Source: Streptomyces fuscichromogenes (GTDB taxonomy: Bacteria > Actinomycetota > Actinomycetes > Streptomycetales > Streptomycetaceae). Taken from it: a stretch of 64,000 bases of DNA. The stretch is from assembly GCF_014645815.1 (NCBI RefSeq), contig NZ_BMML01000034.1, positions 1 through 64,000 on the forward strand, read 5' to 3'. This document shows, in pieces, positions 33,838-41,197 of the stretch. The first letter of the stretch is position 1. Each line of letters opens with the position of its first letter. Below the pieces are notes generated by a model that saw only the letters and a list, made by a program, of their open reading frames with translations, was not told the DNA's origin and did no database searches. Both the position numbers and the translations under genes were made by a program.

Positions 33838-34164
33838 CGTAAAGTTCGATCCGGAGCCTCAAGATCCACCTGCGGTCCGCACCGCCGTCCGCGCAGCCGG
33901 ACACGTGTGGTCAGGTACGGCCCCCGCGCACGTCGCGGCAGGCGCCGGAGCGAGGTGATCACCGGCGGGGGCGGAGCCATGCCCGGTTCGGCCCTTTCAC
34001 AGCGCAACCACGCTTGTTTCCCGCCATATCAAGCCCTGAAACCCGGTTTTTGATGTGACTTACGCGACGATGAACCGGCCCGACCTGACCTTCGCGGTCT
34101 TGGAGGCGTAGCCTTAATTCCCGCTGTCCATCACCTTGTGAAGCGGAAGAGGGCGGTTGCCGCC
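33838..34164. other. Leader region before kgd
   Basis: About 330 bases without a gene. An AT-rich patch (34010-34060) contains an imperfect inverted repeat ATATCAA / TTGATGTG, and CCTTAATTC lies near 34112. The kgd promoter should be here, but I cannot place -35/-10 boxes with confidence. Confidence 0.45.
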
Positions 34165-37100
34165 GTGTCGCCACAGTCCCCCAGTAACTCGAGCATCTCC
34201 ACCGACGCAGACCAAGCGGGCAAGAATCCCGCAGCCGCGTTCGGACCGAACGAGTGGCTCGTCGACGAGATCTATCAGCAGTACCTCCAGGACCCGAACT
34301 CGGTAGACCGTGCCTGGTGGGACTTCTTCGCCGACTACAAGCCGGGGGCGCCCGCCGCCTCGGCTCCGGCGGGTACCGCGGCCGCGGGGGCCGCGGGCAC
34401 CACCTCCACGACACCCGCACCGGCCCAGCCGGCGGCTCCGGCGCCCGCCGCCGCTCCCGCCGCGAAGGCGCCCGCCGCGCCCGCTCCGGCCGCCCCGGTG
34501 GCCGCTCCCCAGGCCGCGGCCCCCGCTCCGGCGCCCGCGAAGCCCGCCGCCGCCCCGGCCGCGGCGAAGCCGGCCCCGGCCGCCGCGAAGGCCGCGCCCG
34601 CCGCCGCGGCGCCCGACGGTCCCGAGCTGGTCACCCTGCGTGGTCCCGCCGCCGCCGTCGCGAAGAACATGAGCGCCTCGCTGGACGTGCCGACGGCCAC
34701 CTCGGTCCGCGCGGTCCCGGTGAAGCTGTTGTTCGACAACCGCATCGTCATCAACAACCATCTCAAGCGCGCCCGGGGCGGGAAGATCTCCTTCACGCAC
34801 CTGATCGGCTTCGCGATGGTGCAGGCCCTCAAGGCCATGCCGTCGATGAACTACTCCTTCGCGGAGAAGGACGGCAAGCCGACCCTGGTCAAGCCGCCGC
34901 ACGTGAACTTCGGCCTGGCCATCGACCTGGTGAAGCCCAACGGCGACCGCCAGCTCGTCGTGGCCGGCATCAAGAAGGCCGAGACGCTGAACTTCTTCGA
35001 GTTCTGGCAGGCCTACGAGGACATCGTCCGTCGCGCCCGCGACAACAAGCTGACGATGGACGACTTCACCGGCGTCACGGTCTCCCTGACCAACCCCGGC
35101 GGCCTCGGCACCGTCCACTCGGTCCCGCGTCTGATGCCCGGCCAGTCGGTCATCATGGGCGTCGGCTCCATGGACTACCCGGCGGAGTTCCAGGGCACCA
35201 GCCAGGACACCCTGAACAAGCTCGGCATCTCGAAGGTCATGACGCTCACGTCGACCTACGACCACCGGGTCATCCAGGGCGCCGCCTCCGGCGAGTTCCT
35301 GCGCCAGGTCGCGAACCTCCTGCTCGGCGAGAGCGGCTTCTACGACGACATCTTCGAGGCCCTGCGCATCCCCTACGAGCCGGTCCGCTGGCTGCGGGAC
35401 ATCGACGCCTCGCACGACGACGACGTCACCAAGGCCGCCCGCGTCTTCGAGCTGATCCACTCCTACCGGGTCCGCGGCCACGTCATGGCCGACACCGACC
35501 CGCTGGAGTACAAGCAGCGCAAGCACCCCGACCTGGACATCATCGAGCACGGCCTCACCCTGTGGGACCTGGAGCGCGAGTTCGCCGTCGGCGGCTTCGC
35601 CGGCAAGTCGATGATGAAGCTGCGCGACATCCTCGGCGTGCTGCGCGACTCGTACTGCCGCACCACCGGCATCGAGTTCATGCACATCCAGGACCCGAAG
35701 CAGCGCAAGTGGATCCAGGACCGCGTGGAGCGCCCGCACTCCAAGATGGAGCGCGAGGAGCAGCTGCGGATCCTGCGCCGCCTGAACGCGGCGGAGGCCT
35801 TCGAGACCTTCCTGCAGACGAAGTACGTCGGCCAGAAGCGCTTCTCCCTGGAGGGCGGCGAGTCCGTCATCCCGCTGCTCGACGCGGTGATCGACTCCGC
35901 CGCCGAGTCCCGCCTGGACGAGGTCATCATCGGCATGGCCCACCGCGGCCGCCTGAACATCCTCGCGAACATCGTCGGCAAGTCGTACGCGCAGATCTTC
36001 CGCGAGTTCGAGGGCAACCTCGACCCGAAGTCGATGCACGGCTCCGGCGACGTGAAGTACCACCTGGGCGCCGAGGGCACCTTCACCGGCCTGGACGGCG
36101 AGCAGATCAAGGTCTCGCTGGCCGCCAACCCGTCCCACCTGGAGACGGTCGACCCGGTCATCGAGGGCATCGCCCGCGCCAAGCAGGACGTCATCAACAA
36201 GGGCGGCACGGACTTCACGGTGCTGCCGGTGGCGATCCATGGCGACGCGGCCTTCGCGGGCCAGGGCGTGGTGGCCGAGACCCTGAACATGTCGCAGCTG
36301 CGCGGCTACCGCACCGGCGGCACGGTCCACGTCGTCATCAACAACCAGGTCGGCTTCACCGCGGCCCCCGAGTCCTCGCGCTCCTCGATGTACGCGACGG
36401 ACGTGGCCCGCATGATCGAGGCCCCGATCTTCCACGTGAACGGCGACGACCCCGAGGCCGTCGTCCGCGTCGCGCGACTGGCCTTCGAGTTCCGCCAGGC
36501 GTTCAACAAGGACGTGGTGATCGACCTCATCTGCTACCGCCGCCGCGGTCACAACGAGTCGGACAACCCGGCCTTCACCCAGCCGCTGATGTACGACCTG
36601 ATCGACAAGAAGCGCTCGGTGCGCAAGCTCTACACCGAGTCCCTGATCGGTCGCGGCGACATCACCCTGGAAGAGGCCGAGCAGGCCCTCCAGGACTACC
36701 AGGGCCAGCTGGAGAAGGTCTTCACGGAGGTCCGTGAGGCCACCTCGCAGCCGGCCGCCGGTGCGGTCCACGAACCGCAGGACGGCTTCCCGGTGGCCGT
36801 GCCGACGGCGATCTCCTCGGAGACCGTCAAGCGCATCGCCGAGTCCCAGGTCAACATCCCGGACTACTTCACCGTCCACCCGCGTCTGCTGCCGCAGCTG
36901 CAGCGCCGGGCGGCGATGATCGAGGACGGCACGATCGACTGGGGCATGGGCGAGACCCTCGCCATCGGCTCGCTGCTGATGGAGGGCACCCCGGTGCGCC
37001 TCTCCGGCCAGGACTCCCAGCGCGGCACCTTCGGCCAGCGGCACGCGGTCCTGATCGACCGGGAGACGGGCGCGGACTACACCCCGCTCCTCTACCTGTC

Positions 37101-37983
37101 CGAGGACCAGGCCCGCTACAACGTCTACAACTCGCTGCTCTCCGAATACGCGGTGATGGGCTTCGAGTACGGCTACTCGCTGGCCCGCCCGGACGCGCTG
37201 GTCATGTGGGAGGCGCAGTTCGGCGACTTCACCAACGGCGCCCAGTCGGTCATCGACGAGTACATCTCGGCGGCGGAGCAGAAGTGGGGCCAGACGTCCG
37301 GCGTCACGCTCCTCCTCCCGCACGGCTACGAGGGACAGGGTCCGGACCACTCCTCGGCCCGCATCGAGCGCTTCCTCCAGCTGTGCGCGCAGAACAACAT
37401 GACGGTCGCGATGCCGACCCTCCCGTCGAACTACTTCCACCTCCTGCGGTGGCAGGTGCACAACCCGCACCACAAGCCGCTGGTCGTCTTCACCCCGAAG
37501 TCGATGCTGCGCCTCAAGGCCGCGGCCTCGAAGGCGGAGGAGTTCACGAGCGGTCAGTTCCGCCCGGTCATCGGCGACTCGTCGGTGGACCCGAACGCGG
37601 TCCGCAAGGTCGTCTTCTGCACCGGCAAGGTCTACTACGACCTGGAGGCCGAGCGGCAGAAGCGCGGCGTCACGGACACCGCGATCATCCGGCTGGAGCG
37701 GCTGTACCCGCTGCCGGGTGCGGAGCTCCAGGCCGAGGTCAACAAGTACCCGAACGCCGAGAAATACCTGTGGACGCAGGAGGAGCCGGCGAACCAGGGT
37801 GCCTGGCCGTTCATCGCGCTCAACCTGATCGACCACCTGGACCTGGCGGTCGGCGCGGACGTCCCGGCCGGCGAGCGGCTGCGCCGCATCTCGCGCCCGC
37901 ACTCCTCGTCCCCGGCGGTGGGTTCGGCCAAGCGCCACCAGGCGGAGCAGGAGCAGCTGGTGCGTGAGGTCTTCGAGGCGTAG
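34165..37983 (+). CDS. kgd: Multifunctional 2-oxoglutarate decarboxylase/dehydrogenase E1-E2
   Basis: A 1272-residue actinobacterial KGD/SucA, which feeds 2-oxoglutarate into the TCA cycle. Layout: a short E1-type N-terminal helix (EWLVDEIYQQYLQDPNSVD), an Ala/Pro-rich linker at about 55-150, an E2 succinyltransferase-like catalytic domain at about 160-390 with TYDHRVIQGA (His367), then the ThDP-dependent E1 region with HRGRLNIL, HGDAAFAGQGVVAE and FLICYRRRGHNE-type motifs. There is no lipoyl domain, as in this family. The GTG at 34165 (SPQSPSNSS) matches the usual family start; a GTG 9 codons earlier is possible. It is the only gene of its transcript and is followed by a strong terminator. 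Confidence 0.97.
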   Translation: MSPQSPSNSSISTDADQAGKNPAAAFGPNEWLVDEIYQQYLQDPNSVDRAWWDFFADYKPGAPAASAPAGTAAAGAAGTTSTTPAPAQPAAPAPAAAPAAKAPAAPAPAAPVAAPQAAAPAPAPAKPAAAPAAAKPAPAAAKAAPAAAAPDGPELVTLRGPAAAVAKNMSASLDVPTATSVRAVPVKLLFDNRIVINNHLKRARGGKISFTHLIGFAMVQALKAMPSMNYSFAEKDGKPTLVKPPHVNFGLAIDLVKPNGDRQLVVAGIKKAETLNFFEFWQAYEDIVRRARDNKLTMDDFTGVTVSLTNPGGLGTVHSVPRLMPGQSVIMGVGSMDYPAEFQGTSQDTLNKLGISKVMTLTSTYDHRVIQGAASGEFLRQVANLLLGESGFYDDIFEALRIPYEPVRWLRDIDASHDDDVTKAARVFELIHSYRVRGHVMADTDPLEYKQRKHPDLDIIEHGLTLWDLEREFAVGGFAGKSMMKLRDILGVLRDSYCRTTGIEFMHIQDPKQRKWIQDRVERPHSKMEREEQLRILRRLNAAEAFETFLQTKYVGQKRFSLEGGESVIPLLDAVIDSAAESRLDEVIIGMAHRGRLNILANIVGKSYAQIFREFEGNLDPKSMHGSGDVKYHLGAEGTFTGLDGEQIKVSLAANPSHLETVDPVIEGIARAKQDVINKGGTDFTVLPVAIHGDAAFAGQGVVAETLNMSQLRGYRTGGTVHVVINNQVGFTAAPESSRSSMYATDVARMIEAPIFHVNGDDPEAVVRVARLAFEFRQAFNKDVVIDLICYRRRGHNESDNPAFTQPLMYDLIDKKRSVRKLYTESLIGRGDITLEEAEQALQDYQGQLEKVFTEVREATSQPAAGAVHEPQDGFPVAVPTAISSETVKRIAESQVNIPDYFTVHPRLLPQLQRRAAMIEDGTIDWGMGETLAIGSLLMEGTPVRLSGQDSQRGTFGQRHAVLIDRETGADYTPLLYLSEDQARYNVYNSLLSEYAVMGFEYGYSLARPDALVMWEAQFGDFTNGAQSVIDEYISAAEQKWGQTSGVTLLLPHGYEGQGPDHSSARIERFLQLCAQNNMTVAMPTLPSNYFHLLRWQVHNPHHKPLVVFTPKSMLRLKAAASKAEEFTSGQFRPVIGDSSVDPNAVRKVVFCTGKVYYDLEAERQKRGVTDTAIIRLERLYPLPGAELQAEVNKYPNAEKYLWTQEEPANQGAWPFIALNLIDHLDLAVGADVPAGERLRRISRPHSSSPAVGSAKRHQAEQEQLVREVFEA

Positions 37984-38009
37984 TCCTCCGGCAGCACGGC
38001 ACCAGGAAG

Positions 38010-38041
38010 GGCCCGGCCCCCGTCACGGGGGCCGGGCCTTT
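38010..38041. terminator. Terminator between kgd and fxsT
   Basis: A perfect 13-bp stem GGCCCGGCCCCCG, loop TCA, then a TTT run on the plus strand. Located 26 nt after the kgd stop and 18 nt beyond the opposing fxsT stop. Confidence 0.9.
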
Positions 38042-38058
38042 CGGCGTTCGCTTCCGCC

Positions 38059-41019
38059 TCAGCTCGCCTGGGGCTCGAAGTCCCAGTACGGGCGGTTGCG
38101 GACGCGGGCGGAGACGGTGTGGATGTGGTGGCTGCCCAGCGTCGCCTCCAGGTCCGCCAGGGCCTCCTGCTCGACCTTCGCGGCCTCCGGGCGGGAGCGC
38201 AGGCCGCGCAGGTCGGCCGCGTGGGCGACGCGGGCCGACAGGGTCAGCGGGTGGGTACGGCCGAGGGCCTCGGCGGCCCGGACCACGGTGATCCTGCTCA
38301 GTTCCGCGGCGGACTCCATGTCGCCGACGAGACTGCGCAGCGCGGAGGTGTTGACGGCACAGCCGAGCGTGTAGGGGTGGCTCTCCCCCACCGCCTCGGT
38401 CATCTCGGCCAGCGCCCGCTCGATCAGGACCAGACCGTGGTCCCATTCGCCCACGTTGCGCAGGACCAGCGCCAGGTTCACCCGGGCACCGACCACGAAC
38501 GGGTGCCCCTGCGGGAGCAGTTGCTCGTAGCGGGCCAGGACGGACTCGCCGGTCTCGCGGGCCAGGTCGATGTCGCCGTGCTCGCGGTGGAAGCAGCTGT
38601 GGCTGACGGCAGCGGACAGGGTGAGCAGATTCCGGTCGCCGAGTTTGCGTTCGAAGCCGTCCAGCACCTTGGCGAGCAGCGTGCCGGCCGCCGCCCGGTC
38701 CCCGCCGCGCAGCCTGCACAGGGCCAGGTTGTGCTCGGCGCGCAGGGTGTCCTGGTGGGTCTCGCCCGCGACCAGCCGGTACTCGCGTACGTTGGCGACC
38801 TGGATGGACTCGGCCTCCGCGTAGCGGCCCAGCAGCCTGAGACCGATCGCGTACGACACCTCGGAGAACAGCGTCCACAGGTGCCGGCCGGTCAGCACGA
38901 GCCGGCGCTGCTCCAGGGTCCGCCGGTCGATCTCCAGCGCCTCCTGGTAGCGGCCCGTCAGCCGGAGGGCGAAGCCCAGGTTGTTCAGCGCGTTGAGGGT
39001 CCGCGCGTCCTGCTCGCCGAGGAGTTCCCGATAGGCGGGATACAGCTGTTCGTTCAGTGCGAGGGCTTCGGCGTAGTGGCCCTGGAGGCCCACGTCGGCC
39101 GCGAGTCCGCTGAGCACGCGCAGATAGTCGAGATCGTGTTCGCCGCGTTCCTGGCGCAGCTGCTCCGCCGCCGCACGCTCGATGGTCTCCGCCTCCTCCA
39201 GCCGCCCGGTCGCCCGCAGCAGGTTGGCGTACTGGTAGGTGAGGTCCCAGATCCGCGGATGCGAGGCGCCCAGCAGTTCGTGCCAGGCGTCGAGGGCCCG
39301 GCGGGCGAGGTCGCGGCCGGCGGCGTACTCACCCGCGAAGTACATGTAGCGAAGGCAGTTGAGGACCAGGGTCTGCACCCTGCGGTCCGTGCTGCCGAGG
39401 ACGTCGGCGTACGGGAGGTGCGGCACGAGCTCCGCGTACGTCGCCCAGCTGCGGGTGTCGGTGGGACGGCCGGGGTCGGCCTCGGCCAGCGCCCGCCGCA
39501 CCACGTCGACGAAGTCCCGGCGCTCCTCGCCGGGCATGTCCCTGGCGACGGCCTGGTGCACCATCCGGTGCAGGTACACCGACTCCCCGGCCGACGACTC
39601 GGCGTCCGCGCCGACCTCGTGGGACTCCAGCCGGACCACGGAGTACTGGCGCAGCTGGTTGATCGCCCGGTTCCACAGGAGCGGATCGTCCAGCAGCCCT
39701 CTCAGCTGTTCCGGCAGGTCGTCGTGGGACATCTCGCGCAGCAGGCGCACCGGGATGAAACCCGGCGCGAAGAACGTGCACAGGCGCAGCAGGGCGACGG
39801 ACTCCGGGACCATGTCCCGCAAGGTGTTCAGCAGGATCGACCACGCCGTCTGGAAGGCCACCGGGAAGTCGGCGGACACCCGGACCACGTCCTGGTCGAC
39901 ACCGCCCTCCAGGAGCTCGATGTAGTGCTCGACGGACAGGCCGGAGTCGTTCAGCCAGCCGGCCGACTGGTCCAGCAGCAGGGGCAGGTCCTCCAGGGCC
40001 TCGGCGAGCTGGTCGGCCTCGTGATCGGTGAGCCGGGGCGCGCGGCGCCGGATGAAGGCGATCGACTCGTCACGGGTGTAGACCCGCACTTCGAGCAGCT
40101 CGCTGTTGTGCGCCCCCCACTCCAGATTGCGGGAGGTGATGACCACATGGCCCGGTCCGGTGGGGACCAGGTCCGAGATCTGGTCCGGCTCGTCCGCGCC
40201 GTCCAGGATCAGCAGCCAGCGGGAGAAGGGTGTGCCCCGGCGCAGGGAGTCACGGACCGCGCGGAGCCGCTCCCCGTACTCGTCGCCGGTGGGCAGGCCG
40301 AGTCTCGGGGCGAGTTCGGCCAGCAGGCGGCGGCAGGAGACCCGGCTCTCCGCGTTGACCCACCACACCACGTCGTACTCGGAACCGAAGCGGTAGACGT
40401 ACTCGGCGGCCAGCTGGGTCTTGCCCACCCCCGACATGCCGAACAGCGTGACGACACCGGCTCCCGGTTCGCTGTCCCGGAGCAGGCGGTACGCGTCGGT
40501 CAGCACCGGATCGCGGCCCGTGAAGCGGGTGTTGCGGCGCGGCACACCGCCCCACACCTCGGGCATCGCGGCGGGGAAGCGGGGGCCGCGGCGGCCCTCG
40601 TCCGGCGGACGGCCGTCGGCCCGCAGCTCCAGCCGGTCCAGCAGCCGCCGTTCCGCCTCGTCGTCGCCCATGTTGGTCAGGTCGACCGGTGCCAGTACGG
40701 CGACGGCGGAGGGGACGGCCGTGCCGGTGACGGAGACGGCGGCGAACTTGGCGGGGTCCGGTGCGACGACCTCGCGCAGAGCCTCGTTCCACTCCGCGAA
40801 GGTGCGCGGACCGAGCTGGAAGTACTGCTCGCTCACCAGGATGAGGACCCGGCCCTCGGCGAGCGCGAGGCCGCGCAGGAGGTCCACCAGGGTCTCCTCC
40901 GCCGGGGAGTCCCAGCGCAGGTAGACGACCCGGACGCCGCGCCGCTCCAGCCTGTCGCCGATCCACGCCGCCCAGGCCCGGTTGAACGAGGCGAAGCTGA
41001 TCGTGATCGTCTGCCTCAC
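38059..41019 (-). CDS. fxsT: FxSxx-COOH system TIR-NB-ARC-TPR protein (FxsT)
   Basis: A 986-residue STAND-type protein. A TIR-like domain spans about 2-130 (TITISFASFNRAWAAWIGDRL, RVLILVSEQYF, RTFAEWNEAL with a candidate NADase Glu). An NB-ARC NTPase follows at about 165-450 with Walker A GMSGVGKTQ (194-202), Walker B WLLILDGADEP and ITSRN. About eight TPR-like repeats occupy about 530-970. In this architecture the TPRs sense, the NTPase switches and the TIR signals or kills. The GTG at 41019 has AGGGGGG just upstream and the TIR begins at once; an ATG at 41088 is the alternative. It is the last gene of the Fxs-VMAP locus, 178 nt after fxsB. Confidence 0.9.
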   Translation of the reverse strand: MRQTITISFASFNRAWAAWIGDRLERRGVRVVYLRWDSPAEETLVDLLRGLALAEGRVLILVSEQYFQLGPRTFAEWNEALREVVAPDPAKFAAVSVTGTAVPSAVAVLAPVDLTNMGDDEAERRLLDRLELRADGRPPDEGRRGPRFPAAMPEVWGGVPRRNTRFTGRDPVLTDAYRLLRDSEPGAGVVTLFGMSGVGKTQLAAEYVYRFGSEYDVVWWVNAESRVSCRRLLAELAPRLGLPTGDEYGERLRAVRDSLRRGTPFSRWLLILDGADEPDQISDLVPTGPGHVVITSRNLEWGAHNSELLEVRVYTRDESIAFIRRRAPRLTDHEADQLAEALEDLPLLLDQSAGWLNDSGLSVEHYIELLEGGVDQDVVRVSADFPVAFQTAWSILLNTLRDMVPESVALLRLCTFFAPGFIPVRLLREMSHDDLPEQLRGLLDDPLLWNRAINQLRQYSVVRLESHEVGADAESSAGESVYLHRMVHQAVARDMPGEERRDFVDVVRRALAEADPGRPTDTRSWATYAELVPHLPYADVLGSTDRRVQTLVLNCLRYMYFAGEYAAGRDLARRALDAWHELLGASHPRIWDLTYQYANLLRATGRLEEAETIERAAAEQLRQERGEHDLDYLRVLSGLAADVGLQGHYAEALALNEQLYPAYRELLGEQDARTLNALNNLGFALRLTGRYQEALEIDRRTLEQRRLVLTGRHLWTLFSEVSYAIGLRLLGRYAEAESIQVANVREYRLVAGETHQDTLRAEHNLALCRLRGGDRAAAGTLLAKVLDGFERKLGDRNLLTLSAAVSHSCFHREHGDIDLARETGESVLARYEQLLPQGHPFVVGARVNLALVLRNVGEWDHGLVLIERALAEMTEAVGESHPYTLGCAVNTSALRSLVGDMESAAELSRITVVRAAEALGRTHPLTLSARVAHAADLRGLRSRPEAAKVEQEALADLEATLGSHHIHTVSARVRNRPYWDFEPQAS

Positions 41020-41159
41020 GGCCCCCCTTTCGGTCGGCCTGACCGGCGTGGGCGTTCCGGACCTGTCACGGCCGCCACGCGTGGCCATCGGCTTCGGGCA
41101 TGCGGTGGTCTTCCCCGGATCGCCAGAAAGCGTAGGGCCTCGGCGCGGTTCTCCGGTAG

Positions 41160-41176
41160 GTCACCGACGCGGTGAC
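41160..41176. terminator. Small hairpin between fxsB and fxsT
   Basis: GTCACCG-ACG-CGGTGAC forms a 7-bp stem 22 nt beyond the fxsB stop. It may attenuate but is too short to be a convincing full terminator. Confidence 0.35.
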
Positions 41177-41197
41177 AACCGGCGGGCAGGCGATCCA

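Noticed and set aside
34114..37938. A 1274-codon open frame antisense to kgd
   Set aside because: It is the complement of a highly GC-biased gene, has no domain pattern, and the sense strand gives an unmistakable KGD protein.
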